DNA from: Bacilli bacterium
Lineage (GTDB): Bacteria; Bacillota_I; Bacilli_A; RFN20; CAG-826
Length of the DNA stretch: 44,589 bases
Assembly: GCA_024413875.1 (NCBI GenBank)
Contig: JAKSVY010000003.1
Location: 1 to 44,589, forward strand
Reading direction: 5' to 3'
The notes beneath the pieces are model-generated. The model ran no database searches. It saw only the letters and a list, made by a program, of their open reading frames with translations, and had not been told where the DNA came from. Shown here piece by piece: positions 16,770-25,776 of this stretch. The position numbers were made by a program, and so were the translations under genes. Each line of letters begins with the position of its first letter. Position 1 is the stretch's first letter.

Positions 16770-18110
16770 ATGAAAAGGCTATTAACAAAAACATTATGCT
16801 TACAAGCTATTCTCTTTATGGGAATAGCCTTTTCTACTTCATGTGCATCATCTAGTCCAACTAATTCATCTAGCAAAGAAGAACCAATCGTTATTAATTC
16901 TACAAAAAGTGCATTATCTTATATCAATACCAATAAGAACTACACATTTACATATGTTGGTAATTCTTTAGTAGCGCACGAATACACATTTACTGAAAAC
17001 GCTATTGGAATTACTTCTAGTAAAACTGAATTAAATCACTATTACTATTCAGATGAGCAAGGCACATTTGAGGTAGAGCGTGATTTAGATAATACCAAAT
17101 ACATTACTTCAGAATATCGTTCTGAAGAAAACGTATGGGATAGCAAACTCACATTCACATATTTCGATATCGGAACAAGCTTTGTTAATGGTATTAAAGA
17201 TTCAGAAACAGTGGTGAGAATTAAAAACAATGATTACAAAAGAACATTTATCCAAATGATTGGTCGTTCTCCTAATGACTTCATGGATATTGATTCATTA
17301 ACTGCAGAATATAAAGCAGAAACTGGCTATATTAACTTTATTTGCACAATTGGATCTAAAGAATATAAGTATGTAGCAAGTGATTTTGGAACTTCAAAGA
17401 TCAATGAACTTGAAGGCAAAACATTACACGCATACGTTCCATCTAATATAGTTGTGAGTGCGCGTGATGCAATGAAAGCAAATAACTATGTCCAAGGTAT
17501 TTATAGTTTTAGTGAAAGCGGTAACGGATATGTAGGTAATTACTTATTTAATCCTCATTACTTTGCCCAAACATATAATTCATCAACCACCATGACTGGT
17601 TATGTATCACTCCATTGTGATGCTGTTACAGATGGAGATGATCCTCATCCAGCATTAAATGGTTGCTACTACACAATTATTGAAAATTACGCAACAAATC
17701 CAACACCATCTATCAATTCAAATCCTATCTCAACAAACAATAACATTGTTGAAGTAATGAATTATCCAAATAACCTCGCTATATGGTCAAACTTCCATAA
17801 AACAATTGGGTGGAATGGAACATCAACAGAAGAGATATTAGGAAAAGGTTACTATACCGATGATGCTTCAATTGTTAGTGATTTCTCTTCAAACTTTAAT
17901 ATGGATGGATCTTTCCAAGGACAAAAACCACACTCACTTGGTGTCGATATCAAGGTCAGTAGTGGACAAGTAGAAAACATTACTTTCTATTATTATTTCA
18001 TGTATGGAGCTACTAAGATGTGTTACCCAATACCATTCTATAATTTCGGTAAGGCTAACGTAAAAGTCTTAGATATGATTTACAATACATATCACACAAT
18101 CCAAGATTAA
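16770..18110 (+). CDS. Surface lipoprotein (446 aa)
   Basis: I start at ATG 16770 (MKRLLTKTLCLQAILFMGIA), which gives a standard signal peptide and a slightly atypical lipobox STSC at Cys25. An in-frame ATG at 16746 would add eight residues inside the previous gene. No Shine-Dalgarno is visible, so translation may depend on coupling to the previous gene, which ends 7 nt upstream. The mature protein opens with a Ser/Asn linker and has no domain I recognise. Last gene of the lipoprotein operon. Confidence 0.88.
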   Translation: MKRLLTKTLCLQAILFMGIAFSTSCASSSPTNSSSKEEPIVINSTKSALSYINTNKNYTFTYVGNSLVAHEYTFTENAIGITSSKTELNHYYYSDEQGTFEVERDLDNTKYITSEYRSEENVWDSKLTFTYFDIGTSFVNGIKDSETVVRIKNNDYKRTFIQMIGRSPNDFMDIDSLTAEYKAETGYINFICTIGSKEYKYVASDFGTSKINELEGKTLHAYVPSNIVVSARDAMKANNYVQGIYSFSESGNGYVGNYLFNPHYFAQTYNSSTTMTGYVSLHCDAVTDGDDPHPALNGCYYTIIENYATNPTPSINSNPISTNNNIVEVMNYPNNLAIWSNFHKTIGWNGTSTEEILGKGYYTDDASIVSDFSSNFNMDGSFQGQKPHSLGVDIKVSSGQVENITFYYYFMYGATKMCYPIPFYNFGKANVKVLDMIYNTYHTIQD

Positions 18111-18117
18111 ATAATTA

Positions 18118-18145
18118 GGTCAACATTATCGTTGGCCTTTTATTT
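18118..18145 (+). terminator. Terminator of the lipoprotein operon
   Basis: GGTCAAC (18118-18124) pairs with GTTGGCC (18131-18137) with one wobble, followed by TTTTATTTT. Confidence 0.85.
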
Positions 18146-18233
18146 TAACTAAAAAATCATAGTTAACGTGGCTAATTATAAAAGAAATATATTCGATGAA
18201 ATGCTACTTTTTACCAAAATAAAAATAACATTC

Positions 18234-18268
18234 TTGCACATACACGCGCAAAGTTTTATAATTTGCGC
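18234..18268 (+). promoter_or_regulatory. Promoter with GCGCAAA palindrome before the 1330-aa surface protein
   Basis: TTGCAC (18234-18239), 17 bp, TATAAT (18257-18262). The -10 box is centred in a perfect inverted repeat GCGCAAA (18246-18252), N9, TTTGCGC (18262-18268). GC-rich arms are rare in this AT-rich sequence, so a dedicated repressor site is likely. The region 18146-18233 holds nothing else I can name. Confidence 0.8.
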
Positions 18269-18333
18269 ATATTTATTGAAAAACCGGACATATTCGTTTT
18301 GAAATGTTTAAGGTTATGAAAGGAAAAAGAAAT

Positions 18334-21300
18334 ATGAAAAAGAAATTTCTATTTGCTTTGACTGCTAGCACAATCACAGCTGCCGCTGCGGTTGCTTTAA
18401 TGCCACACGCTGGTGTTATGTCTTTCGCTGAAGGTTGCGAACATGAAGGTAATCACTATGAAGCTGTTGCAGCAACATGTGAAAGCGCTGGTAACAAAGA
18501 ATTCTGGGCATGTTGTGTCTGCCACGAACAATTCGTAACTGCTCCAGGTAAAGGTACTTGGGAAGATAAGGGTGCATATGCTGGACCAGCATTAGCATCA
18601 ACTCACGCAGCATATCTTGCTCCATTAGCACACACTCCAGGTGATTGGAATGTTTATGATAGAGGCGATACACTTGGTGTTAATGCTTCTTGTTCTGATT
18701 GTGGTGAAGCTTGCTTTGCAGAAGATGTTAACTCAGTTGCAAAAGGCGCTGTTTCCTCTGCTGAATGGACAGTTTCAAATGTCGGTACTACTATCGAATG
18801 GACACATGATGAGGCAAGCGGTAGATATTCAGCAACAACAAACAATAAGACGAGTGCTATTGCTGCAATGAAATTAGACATCACAAAGTCAGGTACAGTT
18901 GTATTTGATTATACAATTGGATGTGAATTAAGTTGGGACTACTTCACGGTCTTCAAAAATACTGATGTCACATGGACAAGAGACTATGTTCATAACAACT
19001 ACTCAAAAGCTGTTTATACATCAAAGGGTAAAGGTTCAAGCAACGCATATAGCGATACAGTATCTCTTACAGTTGAAGCTGGAGATACATTAATCTTCAC
19101 AAAGATTGCTGATAGCTCTAGCTGGTACAATGGCGATACTGTCACAGTTGAATTTAAATCTATGCAATCTTATGGATTAGTCAACTTTGATACAAATGGT
19201 GGTAGTTCAGTTTATCCAGGAATTACAATTAACGGAAATATTGTAACAGATCTTCCTTCACCAACTAAAGATGGCTATGTGTTTGATGGTTGGTATGCAT
19301 CATCTACATTCTCAGGTTCTGCATTAAATAAGGGCGATCATGTTGGAGATAATGCAACTGTTTATGCTAAATGGTGGGATTTAAATGAACAACATGAATT
19401 AACAGGTTCTTATAAAGGTTTCGGTTATAAGGTTAACGCAACAAATAGAACTTCAGTTCAAGGCTTCTTATCTAACATTACATTTGATGTTAACTTCAAG
19501 GGTGAAGTTGTAGCTTCTTCTACATATTGGGCAGCCGGCGCAACTTCAATTACTGGTTATGAAGATGGAGAAGGAACAATTGGTTCATACTCTGTCAAGT
19601 TTGATGAAACAAATGGCGTTATTTATGTTCAAAAATCTAACTTATCAGATGACTATGGTTGGGTCTTTGTTAAAGATTCAACACAAGCTTACACAACAGG
19701 TACAGTTATTGGATGTACATGGGGTGGAGCTACACCTGGAGTATTTGGCTCAGTTCAATTCCCATTAGCAGATGGTTCAAATGAAACACTCTTTGTTAAG
19801 GGTACTGCTGGTGTTGTATACCCAAGTGTTACATTCTCTACATTAAAAGAAGATGTTAATGATGTAAGCAAGTTGAGATCATCATTTGGTTTCCAAGTTA
19901 TCGGTTCAGATGAAAGTGTTATTGAAACATTCGGTTATGATGGAAGCGATTATTCTCCAGTAACAGATGATTACTATGGTGTTTACACAAACGATGTTGT
20001 TAGCGATACAACAGTTTCTAAGATTTATGTTACAGGTAACAAGAGAATGTATAGAGACTCTTCTACATCAGCTCAAACTTACACAATTAACGATAATGTA
20101 ATTTCATATGTTAGTGGTAACATGGCAGAAGACTTTGAACTTAACAAAACAACCATGAAGTTTGTAAGAAGTGTACCAACAGTCACCATTACTTATAACT
20201 TCAATGGCCACGCTGCAGCATTAGAAGATGGTTCAGGTGTATTCAAACTTGATACAAATACTCAATTAGCATGTAAGGGTGCATGGTTATATGAATCAGA
20301 CCTCGCTAAAGTTGTTGGTAACAAATCAACTGATGGTGAATACCTCTTTGAAGGTTGGTATAAAGATGCTGCTTGTTCACAAGCATTCGCTCGATGCGAA
20401 CCAACAGAAAATCTTGAACTCTTTGCTAAGTGGACAAAGATGTACACAGTTACACTCGTTCTCAACAATGGTGAAGATGATAGAACAATTGATGTTAAGG
20501 GTGGTAACACTCCATCAATTACAAATCCTACTAGAGATGGATGGATGTTCGGTGGTTGGTTCACAGACCCAGATTTCAATACACCATATGTTCCAGGAGC
20601 AATGACAGAAAGCATTACTCTTTACGCTTCATGGGTTGAACAACCAGACTTCGCTAAGGGTAGTTACCAAGGTTATGAATGTTGGAGTTCAGCATACAAT
20701 GCGGATAAGACAACAGCATCATCACACTCATTTACATTTGATACAAATGGTAATGTCTTAAAAGGTACAACAAAATATGGTACATATAGTGCGACTGATT
20801 CAGTTGAATCAGGAGTCCTTGAAGTTGCATCAGGTAAGGTTATTGGTTTCTCTAACAAATACAATGGCCGTTACATTGCAACATCTGCTTGGAGCGGACT
20901 TGGAAATGACCCAGTACCAGGAGATATGACATTTGCTGTTCAATTATTCTCGGGCGAATCAGTCAAGTTCAAACAAACAACTCTTGTTTCAGGTTCAGCA
21001 TTCTTAGTACAAGTAATTATTACTGGTGGTGAAAACCCTGAAACATTCACAGCATATATTGATGCAGATAATGATAAAGTTTATGCTGGCGTTGCACTCT
21101 CAGTTAAGAGAGGTGAAGCAGTCACATCTGATTTCGCTGACGTTTATGCTTCAAGCGCTTATGCTGATTCGATCACTATCTCATTAGATGACACAACAGT
21201 TGGTGTATGGGGTAAGAATGGTTCATCACTCAAGCGTGGTGACGCTTATGCAGGTTCATATAGTGGTACATTCAAAGGTGAAACTGCTACATTAGTTCTT

Positions 21301-22326
21301 GATGGTTTCGGAAACGCAACTGTTGGTTCACAAACAGGTACATATTCAGGTAAGGGTTCTACAGTTACTGTCACAGTCGGTGGTAAATCATACGATGTCA
21401 CAATTTCTGGCGCTACATATACACAAGTTCTTGATGGATATGAAGGTACATATACAGGCTCTAACGGTGCATTAGTTGTTACTGGTTGGGGAGAATGTAC
21501 ACTTAATGGTGTTGCAGGCGTTTACACTGTCAGCAGTCCAAATGTATTAAAGGTTGTTGCTGGTGAAACATATTTCCTATCAGTCGATAAGGCATCAGGT
21601 ACATACACAGCTGCATCACCTTCTGCATTTGCAGGTTTAACATTCACAGGCACAGATAAAGATACCTTTAATGATGATCAAACAGTTAAACTCATGTTTG
21701 AAGATTCTCCAGCTATCGAAGGTACTGTTCAATTCGGCGCTTCTACATTCACAGGAACATTCACAGGAACATTTACAGGTAGTGTATTAACATTAACATT
21801 CACTAAGGGCCAATATACAAGTGATATTGATGGCAAGGTTGCTACATTCTCAGTTGCTGATGGTGCAATCACAGTTACATCAACAAACTTAACAAGTGGC
21901 ATGTATAAAATTTCTAAGGATGTTGTTTACTCATGTGCCGGATTCGTTGCACCTACAACAGGTGAAACAGATCCAGAACCTGAAACACCTACACCAACAA
22001 CATATACATTTGCTGACTTTGCTGGTGATTATATGACAGGAGAAGATGAATTATATTTTACAGTTTCATCTTCTGGCATCGTATTAACAAGCGTTGGCGA
22101 TAATGTAACTGAAAGTCTATGTGGAAACTGCGGTTATAATGAATCTGATTACTATAACTATAATTACGTCTCTACTGGCGAAAATGAATGGACAGTAACA
22201 TTCGAATGTGACCACGCATACTATTCAATGGTTGTTAAGTATGATGGTGAAAATGTTACATTAGTTAGTTTCAAGAATGGTTCAACAGTTGTTATGTCTA
22301 ATGTTGTATTAGAAATCGACGCTTAA
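18334..22326 (+). CDS. Very large secreted, repeat-rich surface protein (1330 aa)
   Basis: The start is ATG 18334 (MKKKFLFALTAS), set by AAAGGA at 18319-18324; a signal peptide ends near residue 34. Residues about 36-130 are Cys-rich with the pattern H-Y-AVAATCESAGNKEFWACCVCHEQF, known from adhesins of gut Bacillota. Three InlB-type (Listeria-Bacteroides) repeats follow at about 283-348, 615-703 and 704-769, each ending in F-GWY/W and a YA-W or FAKW motif. Between and after them are repeated G-Y-G modules (starting near 357, 776, 970 and 1036) and a TFTGTFTGTFTG run. A Pro/Glu/Thr linker (about 1208-1225) precedes a small C-terminal Cys-containing domain. No LPXTG anchor. Likely adhesin or matrix protein; own promoter and terminator. 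Confidence 0.92.
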   Translation: MKKKFLFALTASTITAAAAVALMPHAGVMSFAEGCEHEGNHYEAVAATCESAGNKEFWACCVCHEQFVTAPGKGTWEDKGAYAGPALASTHAAYLAPLAHTPGDWNVYDRGDTLGVNASCSDCGEACFAEDVNSVAKGAVSSAEWTVSNVGTTIEWTHDEASGRYSATTNNKTSAIAAMKLDITKSGTVVFDYTIGCELSWDYFTVFKNTDVTWTRDYVHNNYSKAVYTSKGKGSSNAYSDTVSLTVEAGDTLIFTKIADSSSWYNGDTVTVEFKSMQSYGLVNFDTNGGSSVYPGITINGNIVTDLPSPTKDGYVFDGWYASSTFSGSALNKGDHVGDNATVYAKWWDLNEQHELTGSYKGFGYKVNATNRTSVQGFLSNITFDVNFKGEVVASSTYWAAGATSITGYEDGEGTIGSYSVKFDETNGVIYVQKSNLSDDYGWVFVKDSTQAYTTGTVIGCTWGGATPGVFGSVQFPLADGSNETLFVKGTAGVVYPSVTFSTLKEDVNDVSKLRSSFGFQVIGSDESVIETFGYDGSDYSPVTDDYYGVYTNDVVSDTTVSKIYVTGNKRMYRDSSTSAQTYTINDNVISYVSGNMAEDFELNKTTMKFVRSVPTVTITYNFNGHAAALEDGSGVFKLDTNTQLACKGAWLYESDLAKVVGNKSTDGEYLFEGWYKDAACSQAFARCEPTENLELFAKWTKMYTVTLVLNNGEDDRTIDVKGGNTPSITNPTRDGWMFGGWFTDPDFNTPYVPGAMTESITLYASWVEQPDFAKGSYQGYECWSSAYNADKTTASSHSFTFDTNGNVLKGTTKYGTYSATDSVESGVLEVASGKVIGFSNKYNGRYIATSAWSGLGNDPVPGDMTFAVQLFSGESVKFKQTTLVSGSAFLVQVIITGGENPETFTAYIDADNDKVYAGVALSVKRGEAVTSDFADVYASSAYADSITISLDDTTVGVWGKNGSSLKRGDAYAGSYSGTFKGETATLVLDGFGNATVGSQTGTYSGKGSTVTVTVGGKSYDVTISGATYTQVLDGYEGTYTGSNGALVVTGWGECTLNGVAGVYTVSSPNVLKVVAGETYFLSVDKASGTYTAASPSAFAGLTFTGTDKDTFNDDQTVKLMFEDSPAIEGTVQFGASTFTGTFTGTFTGSVLTLTFTKGQYTSDIDGKVATFSVADGAITVTSTNLTSGMYKISKDVVYSCAGFVAPTTGETDPEPETPTPTTYTFADFAGDYMTGEDELYFTVSSSGIVLTSVGDNVTESLCGNCGYNESDYYNYNYVSTGENEWTVTFECDHAYYSMVVKYDGENVTLVSFKNGSTVVMSNVVLEIDA

Positions 22327-22345
22327 TCAAATCATATATCAGAAG

Positions 22346-22378
22346 GCTCGTTAGTTCGCTAGCGAGCTTTTCTTTTTG
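22346..22378 (+). terminator. UUCG-tetraloop terminator
   Basis: Nine-pair stem GCTCGTTAG / CTAGCGAGC with one wobble closing a TTCG tetraloop, followed by TTTTCTTTTTG. Ends the 1330-aa surface protein gene. Confidence 0.93.
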
Positions 22379-22426
22379 CTAAGAACTCTAGATAACTTGG
22401 TAAGAGTTATACAGAGTCAATCTCTA

Positions 22427-22555
22427 TTTACATGAATAACCCAGTGTGATAAATTATTAGTAAGATCTTTAGGGGTGTGGTAACTGATTAAAGGTCTTTT
22501 TTTCATACCGATCTCACCGCTTATATGAAGAGACACTTTAATCAGTTTTTCTTAC
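22427..22555 (+). ncRNA. Candidate antisense RNA, locus A
   Basis: A plus-strand promoter TTTACA (22427-22432), 17 bp, TAAATT (22450-22455) would start an RNA at about 22462. Two alternative terminators follow. The first pairs AGATCTTTA (22463-22471) with TAAAGGTCT (22489-22497) before seven T. The second pairs AACTGATTAAAG (22482-22493) with CTTTAATCAGTT (22536-22547) before TTTTTCTT. They share 22489-22493 and so exclude each other. The second T-tract abuts the stop codon of the minus-strand peptide gene, so the RNA would be antisense to that mRNA's 3' region. No ORF is seen in it. Confidence 0.55.
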
Positions 22556-22617
22556 TTACCCCTCTTAAGGAGGTAAAGTAAGATCAGTACCAACACGACT
22601 GTTATTAAATAATCCAT
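22552..22617 (-). CDS. Tiny hydrophobic peptide, candidate type I toxin (locus A)
   Basis: A 21-residue ORF beginning MDYLITVVLVLILLYLLK and ending in a basic RGK tail: one short membrane helix with a positively charged C-terminus, the general form of type I toxins. It matches the peptide at 38514 position by position over its length (10 of 19 identical, most others conservative, shared LLYLLK). It has no ribosome site of its own; it lies in another frame inside the leader ORF at 22565-22657. Its conservation with locus B is the main evidence that it is translated. Confidence 0.65.
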   Translation of the reverse strand: MDYLITVVLVLILLYLLKRGK

Positions 22618-22657
22618 CCGCGTAGGATAAATAGAGATTGAAGAAGAAGCTATTCAT
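22565..22657 (-). CDS. Leader ORF overlapping the locus A peptide
   Basis: A 30-residue ORF (MNSFFFNLYLSYADGLF and onward) starting 8 nt after AAAGGGG. It contains most of the hydrophobic peptide gene in a different frame and stops 10 nt before that gene ends. Locus B has the same arrangement of ribosome site, 8-nt spacing, leader start, and overlapping peptide start. By analogy to mok/hok, its translation may open or regulate the peptide frame; that is inference. Confidence 0.5.
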   Translation of the reverse strand: MNSFFFNLYLSYADGLFNNSRVGTDLTLPP

Positions 22658-22671
22658 GGTTTCTTCCCCTT

Positions 22672-22747
22672 TCTTACTTATTAATAGGTAAGATTTTTAA
22701 AATTTTGCCGAAAGTTTTTCATATATTCATAGAATATAGATTTTCAA
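22672..22747 (-). promoter_or_regulatory. Promoter and conserved 5' element, locus A
   Basis: On the minus strand, TTGAAA (plus 22742-22747), 16 bp, TATATG (plus 22720-22725) puts the transcript start at about 22713. There the conserved block TTTCGGCAAA begins. A hairpin TCTTAC/GTAAGA (plus 22688-22693 and 22672-22677) with a CTATTAATAA loop sits just before the leader ribosome site. Locus B has the same block and a hairpin with different paired bases. Confidence 0.6.
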
Positions 22748-22995
22748 AAATAATCAATAATTAACAATATAAGGCATCAAATATCAATAAATTAGGAATT
22801 AATCAAAATAATGTAAAACTCGCCTTAAATCGTTTATTTTACATATACCAAAAAACGTATAGTTTAAGGTGTATATGACACTAAATTTATTAGATTATCT
22901 TTTTCTATACCTCGTAATTATACTTTCGTGCCTTTTTTGGCATAAAATATGGTTAAGTATTCTTTTTAATAAAAAAAGAAATTATAATAAGAGTC
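22748..22995 (+). promoter_or_regulatory. Upstream region of the galacturonate operon
   Basis: AT-rich and non-coding. Inverted repeats seen: ATGTAAAA (22811-22818) with TTTTACAT (22837-22844), CATATAC (22842-22848) with GTATATG (22871-22877), and a TGCC/GGCA hairpin near 22930-22943. A TATAAT at 22983-22988 would start RNA at the uxaB ATG itself (22996), though no good -35 is present. A GntR- or LacI-type regulator is plausible for such a pathway, but no known operator consensus is recognised. Confidence 0.4.
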
Positions 22996-24369
22996 ATGAA
23001 AAAGATTATTCAATTTGGTGAAGGTGGTTTCTTAAGGACATTCGTAGACCTTTATTTCGACACCTTAAATAAAGAAATTAAAGACGAATATGAAGTAAAT
23101 ATTGTTAAGCCAATTACATTTGGAACTTTAGATAAATTCCATAAGCAAAATAACAAATATCACGTCATTTTAAGAGGCTTCGCAAACGGAAAAGCATTAG
23201 AAGACGTTTATAAAGTAGATTCAGTTAAATCGGTCATTGATCCATTTAATGAAGAAGATAAATATTATGCTTTAGCAACTGATCCAGAATTAGTTATTTT
23301 AGTAAGTAACACTACTGAAGCAGGAATTTGTTATAACGAAAATGATGATGTAAATGGTTTTGAATCTATTACATATCCTGCTAAATTAACAAAATTCTTA
23401 TACAAGAGATTTAAAGCTGGTTTACCAGGTTTACATCTTTTACCTGTTGAATTAATTGAAGATAACGCTGACGAATTATATAAGTGTGTTGATAAATACA
23501 TTACACTTTGGAATCTTGGAGAAGATTTCCGTAATTGGAACAATACACAAAACTTCTATTGCAATACATTAGTAGACCGTATTGTATCTGGATATCCAAG
23601 AGACAACAAAACAAAAGATCATTTAATCGAACTCTTAAATGAAAATGATGAACTTATGTCAATCGGTGAACCATTTGGTTTATGGGTTGTCCAAGATAAG
23701 GGTAACATCTCTAATTTAATTAAAGATGGTCACCATAACATTGATGTAATCCTTACACCGGATATCCATTATTACAAAAAGAGAAAAGTAAGAGTGTTAA
23801 ATGGTAGCCACACTAACTTAGTACCTATCTCACTTTGGTTAGGTAAGGAAACTGTTTATGATGTTATGAATGACGTTAAGTTATCTAACTTTGTTGAAGA
23901 TACATTAAGAGAAGATATCATTCCATTTGTAAGTGATGATATTGCTCAAACAAGAAAGTTCGCTGATGATGTTAAAGAAAGATTTATGAATCCATTCTTA
24001 AATCACCAATTAACATCAATCGCCCTTAACTCAATCTCAAAATGGAAAGCAAGAGACCTTCCATCATTTGTAGATTACTACGAAAGAAATAATAAGATTC
24101 CTACATATTTAACAATTGGTTTTGCCTATTTAGTAAATATGTATATGCATATTGAATGTGTAGGGGATAAATATATTTGTCATCTCCCATCAAGAGACAT
24201 TGATGTTAAGGATGATGAATGCTATTTAACATACTTCCAAAATAAGACAGTCCATGACTTTATGTCTGATGTAAATACATGGGGTATGGATTTAACTAAA
24301 TTTGCAGGATTTGAAGATAAAGTAAATGAATATCTTTCAAATATTGGTTTAGGTGACACAGTTATTTAA
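22996..24369 (+). CDS. uxaB: Tagaturonate reductase (mannitol dehydrogenase family)
   Basis: A 457-residue NAD-dependent polyol dehydrogenase that interconverts D-tagaturonate and D-altronate. The N-terminal dinucleotide-binding segment reads IIQFGEGGFLRTF, NTTEAGI follows at the usual place, and the catalytic block is KVRVLNGSHTNLVPIS with its Lys and His-containing helix. The family also includes fructuronate and mannitol enzymes; the next two genes, altronate dehydratase and uronate isomerase, point to tagaturonate. No ribosome site is visible before ATG 22996, and a TATAAT 8 nt upstream suggests a leaderless message. First of four genes. Confidence 0.88.
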   Translation: MKKIIQFGEGGFLRTFVDLYFDTLNKEIKDEYEVNIVKPITFGTLDKFHKQNNKYHVILRGFANGKALEDVYKVDSVKSVIDPFNEEDKYYALATDPELVILVSNTTEAGICYNENDDVNGFESITYPAKLTKFLYKRFKAGLPGLHLLPVELIEDNADELYKCVDKYITLWNLGEDFRNWNNTQNFYCNTLVDRIVSGYPRDNKTKDHLIELLNENDELMSIGEPFGLWVVQDKGNISNLIKDGHHNIDVILTPDIHYYKKRKVRVLNGSHTNLVPISLWLGKETVYDVMNDVKLSNFVEDTLREDIIPFVSDDIAQTRKFADDVKERFMNPFLNHQLTSIALNSISKWKARDLPSFVDYYERNNKIPTYLTIGFAYLVNMYMHIECVGDKYICHLPSRDIDVKDDECYLTYFQNKTVHDFMSDVNTWGMDLTKFAGFEDKVNEYLSNIGLGDTVI

Positions 24370-24372
24370 TTT

Positions 24373-25776
24373 ATGGATAAGTTATATAGAATTAACGAAA
24401 TCGATAATGTTGCAATTAAACTTAGTGGTGACTCTGATATTAAAGTTGGCCACAAAGTTGCTTTAAAAGATATTAAATTAGGTGAATATGCCTATAAATA
24501 TGGACAAATCATTGGCAGGGCTAAAAAAGATATCAAGGAAGGTGAATGGATTCATTCACATAACCTTGAATCTCATTTAGACCAATCTTTTAATTATTCA
24601 TATAATCCAAATTTGGTGGATTTACCTTTTGAAGAAAAAACATTCCTTGGTTATAAAAGAGAATCAGGAAGAGCAGGTATCCGTAATGATATCTATATTA
24701 TTCCAACAGTTGGATGTGTTAACTCAGTTGTTAAACAATTAGAAAAGAAGGCTAATGAATTAGAATTAGGATCAATTGATGGAGTGTTCGCACTTACCCA
24801 TCAATTTGGATGTTCTCAATTAGGTAATGACCAAGAAAATATTAAGAATTTACTTGCAAGTATCGCTCTTAATCCTAACGCTACATACGTATTATTTGTT
24901 GGACTTGGTTGTGAAAACAATGGATTACAAGGTATCAAAGATGTTCTTGAACCTTATAAACGTAACAACATCTATTTTTATAACACTCAAGAAGTTGATG
25001 ATGATGTTGAATATGGATTTAGCTTATTAAAAGAACTAATTAATAAAGCTAAAACACTAAAAAGAGAACCAATCTCAGTTAGTGAACTTTGTATTGGTCT
25101 AAAGTGTGGTGGTTCTGATGCTTTCTCAGGTATCACTGCAAACCCAACAGTAGGACGTGTCTCTGATAGAGTAATCTCTTGTGGAGGGGCTACCATCTTA
25201 ACAGAAGTTCCAGAAATGTTTGGAGCGGAACAAATCTTAATGAATAAATGTGAATCTAAAGAAGTTTATGATAAATACGTTAAGATGATCTTAGATTTCA
25301 AGAAATACTATACTGACTTAGGATTCCCAGTTTATGAAAACCCATCACCTGGAAACAAAGAAGGTGGAATTACAACCTTAGAAGAAAAATCATTAGGTTG
25401 TATCACTAAAGCAGGTAGCTCAAAGGTTAAAGGAATCTTAGATTACACAGAAATCGTTCAAAAACCTGGTTTAAACTTATTAAACGGTCCAGGAAATGAC
25501 TTAATTGCTTCAACTGCATTAGCAGCGTCAGGATGCCAATTAATCTTATTTACAACAGGTAGAGGAACACCATTCTCAACAGTTGTTCCTACCCTTAAGA
25601 TCGCTACTAACAAAGCGTTAGCGGAAAAGAAAGCAAATTGGATTGATTTCGATGCATCTGATATGAATGATGAAGCATTATTCGAATTAGTTATCAAAAC
25701 CGCTAGCGGTGAATATAAAGCAAAACAAGAAGATAGCCATGAAATCGCATTCTTCAAAAAAGGAGTTACATTATGA
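24373..25776 (+). CDS. uxaA: Altronate dehydratase
   Basis: A 467-residue enzyme that dehydrates D-altronate to 2-keto-3-deoxygluconate. An N-terminal SAF-like domain (about 1-80, with IHSHNLESHL) is followed by the UxaA catalytic region: GYKRESGRAGIRNDIYIIPTVGC, THQFGCSQLG, GLGCENNGL, LKCGGSDAFSGITANPTVG. The conserved Cys residues fit the family's iron-dependent centre. It starts 3 nt after uxaB without its own clear ribosome site, so it probably relies on coupling, and overlaps uxaC by four bases. Confidence 0.94.
   Translation: MDKLYRINEIDNVAIKLSGDSDIKVGHKVALKDIKLGEYAYKYGQIIGRAKKDIKEGEWIHSHNLESHLDQSFNYSYNPNLVDLPFEEKTFLGYKRESGRAGIRNDIYIIPTVGCVNSVVKQLEKKANELELGSIDGVFALTHQFGCSQLGNDQENIKNLLASIALNPNATYVLFVGLGCENNGLQGIKDVLEPYKRNNIYFYNTQEVDDDVEYGFSLLKELINKAKTLKREPISVSELCIGLKCGGSDAFSGITANPTVGRVSDRVISCGGATILTEVPEMFGAEQILMNKCESKEVYDKYVKMILDFKKYYTDLGFPVYENPSPGNKEGGITTLEEKSLGCITKAGSSKVKGILDYTEIVQKPGLNLLNGPGNDLIASTALAASGCQLILFTTGRGTPFSTVVPTLKIATNKALAEKKANWIDFDASDMNDEALFELVIKTASGEYKAKQEDSHEIAFFKKGVTL

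Noticed and set aside
20262..20615. Overlapping ORFs on both strands inside the 1330-aa surface protein
   Set aside because: Both are frame shadows of InlB-type repeat coding sequence without start signals.
22346..22354. Second use of the surface-protein terminator as minus-strand end of the locus A mRNA
   Set aside because: The stem is good but the minus-strand side lacks a clean T-tract, so I do not assign a terminator for that mRNA.
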